From positions 1 through 64,000 of the forward strand of contig JAOAAU010000056.1 of NCBI GenBank assembly GCA_026418695.1: a stretch of DNA of 64,000 nt. The letters run 5' to 3'. Source of the DNA: Clostridia bacterium. Its GTDB lineage: Bacteria; Bacillota; Clostridia; Acetivibrionales; JAFADI01. Under the pieces are notes generated by a model. It searched no databases, was not told the DNA's origin, and saw nothing but the letters and a program-made list of their open reading frames with translations. Of the stretch, positions 41,411-50,203 are shown one piece after another. Numbering within the stretch: position 1 is the stretch's first letter; each line of letters begins with the position of its first letter. A program made the position numbers and the translations under genes.

Positions 41411-42571
41411 ATGTATCTCAATGTAAAAGGGGCTTTCATGATGTGTACTGACAGGAATCCGCTCAATCTTGGGAACCTCCCGGCCGATGCCAGGTTTATA
41501 GAAAACATTATCAACGGAATGTATGATTGGGTCAGAGTATTGGACCGGGATGACAATATCCTCTACATTAACAAAGCAATGGCAGAAGCCGTAGGCGATA
41601 ACCCGGTCGGAGTGAAATGCTATAAGGCCATCGGCAGGTCCTCCCCCTGTGAGAATTGTACTTCCAGGCAGGCAGTCTTTAATGGATCTCCCCAGGAAAA
41701 AGAGGAAATCATCCATGACAAGATTTATTCCGTAATGAGTTCCCCCATCAAGAACGATCAGGGTGAAATCGTTGCGGTGGTGGAAGTACTTCGGGATGTG
41801 ACACAGACAAGGAAACTTCAGAAGCTGCTGCTTGAGCAAAACAAACGCCTTAAAGATGATCTGGACATGGCAAAAAAGCTTCAGTGCAGTCTTCTTCCCA
41901 AAGAGATTCCTGAAGACAAGATGAAGTTCTCTTTTTTATACAAACCTTGCGAGACCCTGGGTGGGGATTTCCTGGATATCTTCATGGTTGATAGGGATCA
42001 TGCCGGCATTTACATTGCTGATGTATCCGGCCATGGCGTACCAGCCTCCATGTTGACTGTTTTTCTCCGCTCCACCTTCAATAAGAAAACGATCTCTCCT
42101 GCACAAGCGTTAAGGGAGCTTTACTACGAATTTAACAAAAGTCATTTTGATCGAGATTTTTATATCTCGGTATTTTATGCCGTGATTAATCTGGAAAGCA
42201 AAACTGCAGTTTACTCAAATGCAGGGCTCAACGTCTGCCCCATTGTATTTAACACGGACAAATTCGAAATCTTAATGACCCCGGGTATTCCTATCAGCAA
42301 CTGGGTAGAACAGCCCGAATACATTGACAGAACAATTTCTCTGAAGAGCCTGGATAGAATATTTTTATATACGGATGGTGTTATTGAGTTGAAAAATTCC
42401 TCAAATGAACAATACGGAGAAGAAAGACTCCTGAATATCCTTCTCAAGGATACTTCCGACCCTGCAGGGACCCTTCTACACATTATGGACAGTGCTTGCG
42501 AATTTGCCGGTATCAGTAATACCCGATCTATTCCCGATGATATCACCCTTGCACTGATTGAACTAAAATAG
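41411..42571 (+). CDS. PAS domain plus PP2C-type SpoIIE-like phosphatase
   Basis: PAS-like ENIINGMYDWVRVLDRDDNILYINKAMAE; KKLQCSLLP, GGDFLDIFMVDRDHAGIYIADVSGHGVPASM, YTDGVIELKN. Confidence 0.92.
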   Translation: MYLNVKGAFMMCTDRNPLNLGNLPADARFIENIINGMYDWVRVLDRDDNILYINKAMAEAVGDNPVGVKCYKAIGRSSPCENCTSRQAVFNGSPQEKEEIIHDKIYSVMSSPIKNDQGEIVAVVEVLRDVTQTRKLQKLLLEQNKRLKDDLDMAKKLQCSLLPKEIPEDKMKFSFLYKPCETLGGDFLDIFMVDRDHAGIYIADVSGHGVPASMLTVFLRSTFNKKTISPAQALRELYYEFNKSHFDRDFYISVFYAVINLESKTAVYSNAGLNVCPIVFNTDKFEILMTPGIPISNWVEQPEYIDRTISLKSLDRIFLYTDGVIELKNSSNEQYGEERLLNILLKDTSDPAGTLLHIMDSACEFAGISNTRSIPDDITLALIELK

Positions 42572-42614
42572 CAGTACCTTGAGAAGTGGTTACCTTACAA
42601 AGGAGATTGATAAT

Positions 42615-43787
42615 TTGATTAAAAGAATCATCCTGCTTTTACTAATATTAGCCCTTTTTGCCAGTCTTTTCGGATGTACATCGAATACTCAGGAAAAGAA
42701 GGCAGAAGTTCGGTCCATCGAACAACAGCTTGCATCCAGCGAAAGTAAGCCCGCTGAAAAAAACACGGCTTTATCGAAACCTGATGTATCCAATAATACA
42801 GCAGTCTCGTCTGCCAGTAATTCAAGCGAAAATCCCCAAGCTGCACTTGCAAACAAGACCGTTTCAGATTCGGAACCAGCCCAGCCCAAAGATACACCCA
42901 AAAGCGCCAAGCCCGGTGAGACCCTCAGATTCATTGTGATGGCGGACAGCCGTGGCGTAGACAAGGGTGTAAATTCCAAGATTGTAAAGCAGACATTGGA
43001 ACAAATCAAAAAGCTCTCTCCTCAGCCTAAGTTCGCTGTCCTCCCAGGAGATTTGGTTGATGGAGCTGCTACTTATGCAGAAGTGAAATCCATGCTTCAA
43101 TATTTTAAGAAAATCACAACGGCTTACTATCCCTCAAGTTTCTTCTTTCCAGGCTTCGGAAACCATGAAGCAAGAGCCAAGCTGGATGGTGAAAAGGCAT
43201 TTTCCGAAGTATTCAATGATTTCAAGGCGAATTTCATGCCGAATACCAACCGGACGGTTTATTATTTTGATTCAGGAAACACAAGATTCTACATGTTGAA
43301 TTCCAATCACCCGGGAGAAACCCATACGATCTCCGATAAACAACTGGAATGGGTCAAATCGAATTCCGACGGATCCCAAAAATACAATATGTTCTTTTTT
43401 CATGAACCGGCCTACCCTACAGGCTCTCATGTAGGAAGCGCCCTCGATTCCAACAGGCTCCAAAGAAACAAGCTGTGGCAGCTGATCGACGGCTTCAAAA
43501 GCCCAATGGTCTTTGTCGGTCATGAACACAACTACACAAGGCGGCACATTGATTCTTCCTTCAATGAGACTGTTAAAGGGACCAGTTTTAAATTCACCAA
43601 GAGCATTTATCAGGTAACCGTTGGGAGTTTTGGCGCTCCCCTTTACAACAAGTATACCAGCACAAAAAATGTAGATGTACCCCCGGTGACACAATATCAC
43701 TATTCTGTCGTTGATATTGATGATAAGGGAATCAAGGTTACCGTTTACAGTGTAGATGGTAAGATCATCGACAGCTTCGCACAATAA
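42615..43787 (+). CDS. Lipoprotein metallophosphoesterase
   Basis: Lipobox ASLFGC; MADSRGVDKGVN, LPGDLVDGA, GFGNHE, VFVGHEHNYTRR; probable TTG start 42615. Confidence 0.88.
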   Translation: MIKRIILLLLILALFASLFGCTSNTQEKKAEVRSIEQQLASSESKPAEKNTALSKPDVSNNTAVSSASNSSENPQAALANKTVSDSEPAQPKDTPKSAKPGETLRFIVMADSRGVDKGVNSKIVKQTLEQIKKLSPQPKFAVLPGDLVDGAATYAEVKSMLQYFKKITTAYYPSSFFFPGFGNHEARAKLDGEKAFSEVFNDFKANFMPNTNRTVYYFDSGNTRFYMLNSNHPGETHTISDKQLEWVKSNSDGSQKYNMFFFHEPAYPTGSHVGSALDSNRLQRNKLWQLIDGFKSPMVFVGHEHNYTRRHIDSSFNETVKGTSFKFTKSIYQVTVGSFGAPLYNKYTSTKNVDVPPVTQYHYSVVDIDDKGIKVTVYSVDGKIIDSFAQ

Positions 43788-43791
43788 ACCC

Positions 43792-44952
43792 CTACCGGTT
43801 TGCCGTTGAAAGTGCCCATAATGCCGTTAAATTGTCAAAGGAATAAAAACTGCGTGTATTTTCGTCTCCATAGCCGCCAAGGAATGGAGACTTTTCATTA
43901 GTTATCATAAATTGAAGCATTTTTTCGATTAAATCCCTGCTGAGTTCCTTTTCACCGACCTTATCGGCATAAATGGCTGCCAGCGCATATACGGCAGTAC
44001 TTTCCATCTGATTTGAGGGCTCTCCGGTGTTTGGATTATACCACCCATATATCCTGCCTTTTTCATTTTGCTCTTTAAGCCATTCTGTAAAGAAACCGGT
44101 ATCTTCATTCACCTCAGCCAGGTGCAGAACGGTATACAACGTATAGGTCAGGCAAATTCCCCTGCTTTTTGAATATTCCTCATCAGGGAAATATTCTCCC
44201 TTGATATAATCGTAATATTTATAGAAAAACGGGGACGTATCACTATATCTGCCGTTCTTGATGATATCCAGCCCTCTGTTGGCGACTTCTCCCCAGCCCT
44301 CATTGAACACACTGATTCTATCAATGGTATACAGATCAAAGTAACAGAGCGGGCTTCTGTTCATGGCCTTGTCAGTTTTCCAATCATAGAATTCAAAGAA
44401 GTCTCCCTGATTTACCTGAAGCCTATAAAGGCTCTCCTGCATCACACCCGCCATATTCAGGCAGTCCTCATCCTGCCATAGATTATATGCCTCCAAAAGT
44501 GTTCTTATAATCCTCAGATCATCTATAGCCGCATTACACCCCGCCGCTCCCTTTGAGACCTTCCATCGGACCAGATGATTCTCCGTGAGCATCTTCTCTT
44601 TTAAATAGTCCAATTCCTTGTAAAAAAGCTCTTTATCCCCTTTAAGAATTGCATAATCCATCAATAAACCGATGGACTCAGAGAGGACTACAGGTTCCTT
44701 GCTTATTGCCGGAGGAGTGCTGTAAACTGCTCCGCTATCGCTCACAAAATGATTCATGACAAACCTGCTCAACAGGGTTTCCTGTTCTGGAAACGGTTTT
44801 TTTACTGCGAGAAAACTTTCATCCTGAATAAAAGCAGTCACCGAAGGAGTTTTCATAATAGGGATATTCAAAAAGGCAGTATAGAATAGGATATAGAAAG
44901 CAAAGTAGCCGACGAGCAGCACCAGCAAAGCTATAACAATACGATTTCTCAT
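43792..44952 (-). CDS. Membrane-anchored glycoside hydrolase family 8-like protein
   Basis: N-terminal TM; VVLSESIGLLMDYAILKGDKELFYKELDYL and NAAIDDLRIIRTLLEA resemble GH8/YdaJ-type proteins. Confidence 0.6.
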   Translation of the reverse strand: MRNRIVIALLVLLVGYFAFYILFYTAFLNIPIMKTPSVTAFIQDESFLAVKKPFPEQETLLSRFVMNHFVSDSGAVYSTPPAISKEPVVLSESIGLLMDYAILKGDKELFYKELDYLKEKMLTENHLVRWKVSKGAAGCNAAIDDLRIIRTLLEAYNLWQDEDCLNMAGVMQESLYRLQVNQGDFFEFYDWKTDKAMNRSPLCYFDLYTIDRISVFNEGWGEVANRGLDIIKNGRYSDTSPFFYKYYDYIKGEYFPDEEYSKSRGICLTYTLYTVLHLAEVNEDTGFFTEWLKEQNEKGRIYGWYNPNTGEPSNQMESTAVYALAAIYADKVGEKELSRDLIEKMLQFMITNEKSPFLGGYGDENTRSFYSFDNLTALWALSTANR

Positions 44953-45024
44953 AGGTATTTCCCCCTGTCAGCAATACCACATGTAAGGGACACTTTAACG
45001 TTTTACAGCGCTCACCAAAACAAA

Positions 45025-45059
45025 AAAAGGTGATGAACTATTCCTATTCATCACCTTTT
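45025..45059 (-). terminator. Intrinsic terminator after hypB
   Basis: AAAAGGTGATGAA...TTCATCACCTTTTTTT on the minus strand. Confidence 0.88.
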
Positions 45060-45090
45060 CATTATATGTTGGACTGCCTGTTGCACATTC

Positions 45091-45735
45091 CTATTTCACC
45101 TTATTTCCCAGCCACTCAACAAATGCCGGTAAGCCTTCACCTGTCTTGCAGGAAATCTCAAACACGGGAACAGTCTCGTTCAGCGCCCGAATTCCTTTGT
45201 AGAAACTGTCCCGGTCAAAATCTATATAGGGCATCAGATCCATTTTGTTTAAAATGATCACATCCGCTTCCTGGAACATGGAAGTATATTTAAACGGTTT
45301 GTCGTGTCCTTCCGGCACACTGGCAATCACCAACTTGATTCCTTCTCCAAGATCAAAGGAGGATGGGCAGACCAGGTTTCCTACGTTTTCAATGAACAGG
45401 ATGGAGTTTTCCTCCAACTTTAAATCGTCTGCAACGGTCCTGATCATGTTGGCATCAAGATGGCATCCTCCGCCGGTATTGATTTGAACTACGGATATGC
45501 CAAGCTTGTCTATTTTTTCTGCATCAATGCTGGAAGCAATGTCCCCTTCAACAACACAGATATTTACTTTATCCCTTAAAGCCTCAATGACTTTTAAGAT
45601 CGTGCTGGTCTTTCCAGCTCCGGGTGAAGCCATAACGTTCACCGCTACGATATTTCTTTCCTTGAAAAACTTTCTGTTTTCTTCCGCCAATTGTTGATTG
45701 GCATGCATAATATTCTTTAAAACCTTGATTTCCAT
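45091..45735 (-). CDS. hypB: Hydrogenase nickel incorporation GTPase HypB
   Basis: VNVMASPGAGKTSTILKVIEAL, VVEGDIASSIDAEKI, NTGGGCHLDANM, LFIENVGNLVCP, ILNKMDL. Confidence 0.96.
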   Translation of the reverse strand: MEIKVLKNIMHANQQLAEENRKFFKERNIVAVNVMASPGAGKTSTILKVIEALRDKVNICVVEGDIASSIDAEKIDKLGISVVQINTGGGCHLDANMIRTVADDLKLEENSILFIENVGNLVCPSSFDLGEGIKLVIASVPEGHDKPFKYTSMFQEADVIILNKMDLMPYIDFDRDSFYKGIRALNETVPVFEISCKTGEGLPAFVEWLGNKVK

Positions 45736-45752
45736 TCCAATCTCTCCACTTA

Positions 45753-46382
45753 TCAGTTTTGCACTCCGGTATCTTCACTTTTTGGTTTTATCACCGGCAA
45801 ATTCAAATTGTAATACATCGAAACCATCCGAATCGCAAAGGTTACAAACACGCAAAGGTAAATGTTTACCTGCAAATTTATTAAACCATATAAAAAGTAA
45901 AACATCAATGCACCAATGATGGATGCCAATGCATAAATCTCACTTCTAAATACAAGCGGCACACTCCGTACCATCACGTCCCTCAGCACACCGCCGCCAA
46001 TTCCTGTCAGCATGGCTGTAAAAATGATGCCGATCAGCGGCATGTCAAATTTCATGCATTTATAGGCGGAAAGCACTGTAAACACGCCCAGCCCGATGGC
46101 ATCAAAAACTCTGATAAGTGTCGCCATCTTCCCCATATACTTCAGACACACGCATATGGCTGCTGTAGAAATAATAATGGAAATGAGATACTTGGGCTGC
46201 GAAAAAAACGCAGGCCAGTAGTCCCCAATGATCACATCCCGCATCAATCCTCCGCCGGAAGCAGTTACTACTGCCAGCACAAAAATACCAAACAGGTCCA
46301 GCCTGTTCTTGATTCCCACCAACGCTCCGGATATAGCAAAGGCAGCCGTACCTGCAAGATCAAGCACGTCAATAACCAGCAA
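45753..46382 (-). CDS. UPF0126 / trimeric intracellular cation channel (TRIC)-like membrane protein
   Basis: LAGTAAFAISGALVGIKNRLDLFGIFVLAVVTASGGGLMRDVIIG repeated as ...GIGGGVLRDVMV; likely TTG start 46382 right after the hypA stop. Confidence 0.92.
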   Translation of the reverse strand: MLVIDVLDLAGTAAFAISGALVGIKNRLDLFGIFVLAVVTASGGGLMRDVIIGDYWPAFFSQPKYLISIIISTAAICVCLKYMGKMATLIRVFDAIGLGVFTVLSAYKCMKFDMPLIGIIFTAMLTGIGGGVLRDVMVRSVPLVFRSEIYALASIIGALMFYFLYGLINLQVNIYLCVFVTFAIRMVSMYYNLNLPVIKPKSEDTGVQN

Positions 46383-46383
46383 C

Positions 46384-46725
46384 TTATTCCACCTCAATGC
46401 TTTCGATATAGAATTCCCTTCCTACGCCTGTGGGAGCTCCCATTGCCCCGCACTGCGGGCAGTCAAATCCCTTTGCAGGCTTATTAAATTCGATGCTGCA
46501 GGCTTTACATTGGAAAACAGCAGGTACTCTTTTAAACACCAGTTTTGCTCCATCGGCAATGGTCTCCTCGGTCAAAAAATCAAAATACATTTGAACCGAC
46601 TCATCAATGATGGTAGATAAATCCCCTATCACCAGCCTGATTTCAATAATCTTTTTCGCTCCTGCCTTTTCGGCTTCTTCCAATGCTACTGCCAGCATAT
46701 TCTTAGTAACAGCATATTCGTGCAT
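46384..46725 (-). CDS. hypA: Hydrogenase nickel metallochaperone HypA
   Basis: MHEYAVTKNMLAVALEEAEKAGAKKIIEIRLVIGDLS, two zinc CxxC pairs (CKAC, CPQC). Confidence 0.96.
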   Translation of the reverse strand: MHEYAVTKNMLAVALEEAEKAGAKKIIEIRLVIGDLSTIIDESVQMYFDFLTEETIADGAKLVFKRVPAVFQCKACSIEFNKPAKGFDCPQCGAMGAPTGVGREFYIESIEVE

Positions 46726-46763
46726 ATTCTATCTTATCACCGTTTTCTTTTCTCCTCTTTAAG

Positions 46764-46789
46764 TCCTTCTCCCAAGCCTGGGAGAAGGA
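46764..46789. repeat. Hairpin-forming repeat TCCTTCTCCCA-agcc-TGGGAGAAGGA
   Basis: Perfect 11-bp stem between echF and hypA. Confidence 0.7.
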
Positions 46790-46807
46790 TTTATGATGAG
46801 GGTTGTA

Positions 46808-46848
46808 ATAAAAACAATAGTCGTGGCTCCCACGACTATCGTTTTTAT
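46808..46848 (-). terminator. Intrinsic terminator of echABCDEF
   Basis: ATAAAAACgATAGTCGTGG-gag-CCACGACTATtGTTTTTAT on the minus strand. Confidence 0.85.
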
Positions 46849-46869
46849 GCAAAATTCAAATTGTCCGTA

Positions 46870-47283
46870 TTAAGCACTTGCCTGTTCGCCATTATCTGTT
46901 GATTTGGGCTGCTGTACATGCTTTGCCTTTTCCTTGGTGTAGGCTGCATCCGTATAGTTTTCGCTCATAAACAAACACTTCTTTGGACAAACCTCAGTAC
47001 ACACGCTGCAAACAACACATTTAAAGCGGTCCACTTCCCAGGATTTTTCCGCCTTGTTGACTACAATGGCATCTGAAGGACACTTTCTTGCACAGATCCC
47101 ACAGAAGATGCATGCATCAATGTCGATTCCGCCCAATTGCCCTCTTGCATCCTTAAAAGCCTCGCGCTTTTCAAAAGGATACATACGGGTTGCCGGCTTT
47201 GAGCCTAAGTTTTTAAATATATTTCCAATCATGTCAAACATGCTTTTCACCTCACTTCTATTCACCACATACATTCCGCCCAC
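46870..47283 (-). CDS. echF: Ech hydrogenase subunit F (2x[4Fe-4S] ferredoxin)
   Basis: CIFCGICARKCPSDAI and CVVCSVCTEVCPKKCL; position in operon. Confidence 0.92.
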   Translation of the reverse strand: MGGMYVVNRSEVKSMFDMIGNIFKNLGSKPATRMYPFEKREAFKDARGQLGGIDIDACIFCGICARKCPSDAIVVNKAEKSWEVDRFKCVVCSVCTEVCPKKCLFMSENYTDAAYTKEKAKHVQQPKSTDNGEQASA

Positions 47284-47318
47284 TCAATGGGAGTGCTGAA
47301 ATGCGCATCTATTTTTTC

Positions 47319-48395
47319 TTACCTTTCTGTACAGCTGATACATGGGTCGATGGTCAAAATCAACACCGGAACATCTGCAAGCTGGCTTCCTGGAAGCATG
47401 TGCAGCAGTGCAGGTATATTAGCAAAAGTTGGTGTTCTGATTCTTAATCTGTCGAGAGTCTTTGATCCATTTGCCCTTAGGTAGTATAACACTTCTCCTC
47501 TAGGCTGTTCAACCCTGGATACAACCTCTCCGTTCGGGTTGCCCTTCACAGGAACAACGATTTCGCCTTCAGGCATTTTTGCAATACACTGCTTGATCAG
47601 GTTAATGGACTGGTAAACTTCCTTTAACCTTACAACCGTTCTTGCGTAGCTGTCGCCATCCTGCTCAATGATTGGTTCAAAATCCAATTCTCCATAAGCA
47701 GAATAGCCGGTCATTCTCAAATCCTGCTTGATTCCGCTGGCTCTTGCCATCGGGCCAGCAGTACCGAGAGCATAAGCATCTTCCTTGGTCAGAACGCCGA
47801 CTCCAACAAGTCTGTGCTTGACAGTATAATCGTTGAAGAAAGCAGCTTCAACCTGCTTCAAATCTTCTTTGATTTCATCGACAATCACAGAAATCTTGGT
47901 CAGCATCTCTTTGGAGATATCTCTTCTTGTACCCCCAACAGTATTGACAGAGATAATAACTCTGCTGCCCGCAGTTTCTTCCATGATATCCATAACCTTT
48001 TCTCTGTTTCTCCAAACCTGCATGAACAAGCTTTCAAAACCGAAAGCATCCGCAAGCAGTCCAAGCCAGAGAAGATGGCTATGTATTCTATGAAGCTCAG
48101 CCCAGAGAACTCTGAGATATTTCGCTCTATCCGGAATCTCGATATTCATTAGGCTTTCTATGCCCTGGCAGTATGCCAGCGCGTGCATGCAGCTGCATAT
48201 TCCGCAGACTCTTTCAACAACAAATGTATTTTGTGTAAATTCCTTGGTCTCTGTCAGCTTTTCCAGACCTCTATGCACATACCCGATGGCAGGGATCGCA
48301 TCCACGATGATTTCATCCTGCATCACAAGCTTCAAATGAAGAGGCTCGGGAAGTACCGGATGCTGGGGTCCAAAAGGTATTACTGTTTTACTCAT
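47319..48395 (-). CDS. echE: Ech hydrogenase large catalytic subunit
   Basis: ERVCGICSCMHALAYC (N-terminal CxxC) and C-terminal DPCISCTER* nickel ligands. Confidence 0.96.
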   Translation of the reverse strand: MSKTVIPFGPQHPVLPEPLHLKLVMQDEIIVDAIPAIGYVHRGLEKLTETKEFTQNTFVVERVCGICSCMHALAYCQGIESLMNIEIPDRAKYLRVLWAELHRIHSHLLWLGLLADAFGFESLFMQVWRNREKVMDIMEETAGSRVIISVNTVGGTRRDISKEMLTKISVIVDEIKEDLKQVEAAFFNDYTVKHRLVGVGVLTKEDAYALGTAGPMARASGIKQDLRMTGYSAYGELDFEPIIEQDGDSYARTVVRLKEVYQSINLIKQCIAKMPEGEIVVPVKGNPNGEVVSRVEQPRGEVLYYLRANGSKTLDRLRIRTPTFANIPALLHMLPGSQLADVPVLILTIDPCISCTER

Positions 48396-48397
48396 AA

Positions 48398-48793
48398 CTA
48401 TTTAGCCCCCTTTTTCTCAACAATGGTAATTTGCTGTTTGGCCATCGGTGATTCCAGCTCTTCATCGGAGAGCAGCATGTGACCGCCATAGTCCACAGCG
48501 ATATCTGTAATATTGATCCCGAACAATTCCTTCATTTCATTCTCTACCAGGAGTGCGCAGAAATAAATCTTTGAAACACTGGGTAATTCTTCACCCTTGC
48601 CCACTCTTAGTTTAAGATGCTTCATTTCCAAGTCTTTATCAAAATGATAGATTACGTCGCATCCATCATCTCCCAATGAAACACAGGATGCAGTCACAAA
48701 TCTGTAATCCTCGTATTTCATTTTCTGAGTTTCACTCAATAGCTGGCTTATAGCTATTTCGGTCATATTTTCTATCATATTTACCTCCGTCAC
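48398..48793 (-). CDS. echD: Ech hydrogenase subunit D (NuoC-like)
   Basis: VENEMKELFGINITDI; operon position. Confidence 0.92.
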   Translation of the reverse strand: MTEVNMIENMTEIAISQLLSETQKMKYEDYRFVTASCVSLGDDGCDVIYHFDKDLEMKHLKLRVGKGEELPSVSKIYFCALLVENEMKELFGINITDIAVDYGGHMLLSDEELESPMAKQQITIVEKKGAK

Positions 48794-48838
48794 AAAAATA
48801 AACGTGGAGACTATTCTCGATATATTATTCTCAAATCT

Positions 48839-49312
48839 CTATACTTTAACTGATTGATTCGCCTTTTTCTTTTCTTCCTTCATCTTTTTTGCCTTTTCAT
48901 CCAGCTTATCCATTGCCAGTACAATCCCGTCAATGATTGCTTCAGGTCTTGGACAGCAGCCGGGCACAAAAACATCTACCGGAAGAACATTTTCAACACC
49001 GCCCAGGACATTGTAGCATTCCTTGAAGATGCCGCCTGTACATGCACAAGCGCCCACTGCTACGACTGCCTTTGGTTCCGGCATCTGATTGTATATATTC
49101 TTCAAAACCCTTACATTACGCTTATTGACTGAACCTGTAACCACCAGAACGTCTGCATGCTTTGGGTTACCAACATTGATGATCCCGAAGCGCTCAACGT
49201 CATACATTGGGGTTAAGCAAGCCAGTGTTTCTATATCACAGCCATTGCAGCTGGTGCAATCGTAATGTATAACCCAGGGTGATTTTTTTCTTGATTTACT
49301 GATAACTCCCAT
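48839..49312 (-). CDS. echC: Ech hydrogenase small subunit C (NuoB-like)
   Basis: CTSCNGCDIETLACLTPMYDVERFG, ACACTGGIF, VPGCCPRPEAIIDG. Confidence 0.96.
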   Translation of the reverse strand: MGVISKSRKKSPWVIHYDCTSCNGCDIETLACLTPMYDVERFGIINVGNPKHADVLVVTGSVNKRNVRVLKNIYNQMPEPKAVVAVGACACTGGIFKECYNVLGGVENVLPVDVFVPGCCPRPEAIIDGIVLAMDKLDEKAKKMKEEKKKANQSVKV

Positions 49313-49327
49313 TGATTTTCACCCCTC

Positions 49328-50203
49328 CTATACTTTCATTTTTAAATAGAGCCACACAATGTTGATCATGGCAGCTCCGATACCTATGAGCCAAGTTGCT
49401 TTGATCATCCATCTCCAGGTCACTCTGGCGCTGATATTGTCAATGACCAGTTCAAGGAAATAGCTGACTAATGCAATGATAATCCCTACCCAAATCGGCT
49501 TTGCAAAGAACAGTGTGATCAGTCCCAAAAGAATGATCAAGTCATACCAGTGAGTTAATTCTATCAATGCAAGCTGAGGCCCGGAAAACTCTGTTGTCAG
49601 TCCCTTGATCAATTCCTGATGACCATGGTGGGAAGTGGAAAAGTCAAAAGGTGACTTCCTGAGTTTGATGGTCAGTACGTATAAGAAAGCGAAGAATACC
49701 AACGGCAGATTGTAAAGCAAAGGTCCTGTACTTTCACTGAATACGCTTGAAATCATAAAACTCTTTGTAGTTAAATATACCCCAACAACCATCAGGATTA
49801 ACACAGGTTCATATGCCATCATCTGGATGATTTCTCTCTGTGCACCGATCTTGCTGTATGGTGAACGGACACTCATCGCTCCCATTATTAGTGATACGGT
49901 TGAAAAAGCAAGGATGAACATCAGCATCAGCAAATCCTGCTTAAGAACCAGCATCACAAGGCTTGCAATTGCAAAGAACAGGTGGCCCATCACATAAACC
50001 ATCTGAGTCTGGTTCACTGTGATTCTTTCTTTCCCCAACAGCTTAAAGAAATCATAAAAGGGCTGCATGATCGGGGGGCCGAATCTGTTTTGCATCCTTG
50101 CCGTAATCTTTCTGTCTATACCGCTCAAAATTCCACCCAATATAGGTGCGGCAACGATCCAAATTACTGCTATTATAATATTTTGAACTAAGTTATTTCC
50201 CAT
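49328..50203 (-). CDS. echB: Ech hydrogenase membrane subunit B (NuoH-like)
   Basis: GIDRKITARMQNRFGPPIMQPFYDFFKLLGKE; multi-TM. Confidence 0.95.
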   Translation of the reverse strand: MGNNLVQNIIIAVIWIVAAPILGGILSGIDRKITARMQNRFGPPIMQPFYDFFKLLGKERITVNQTQMVYVMGHLFFAIASLVMLVLKQDLLMLMFILAFSTVSLIMGAMSVRSPYSKIGAQREIIQMMAYEPVLILMVVGVYLTTKSFMISSVFSESTGPLLYNLPLVFFAFLYVLTIKLRKSPFDFSTSHHGHQELIKGLTTEFSGPQLALIELTHWYDLIILLGLITLFFAKPIWVGIIIALVSYFLELVIDNISARVTWRWMIKATWLIGIGAAMINIVWLYLKMKV

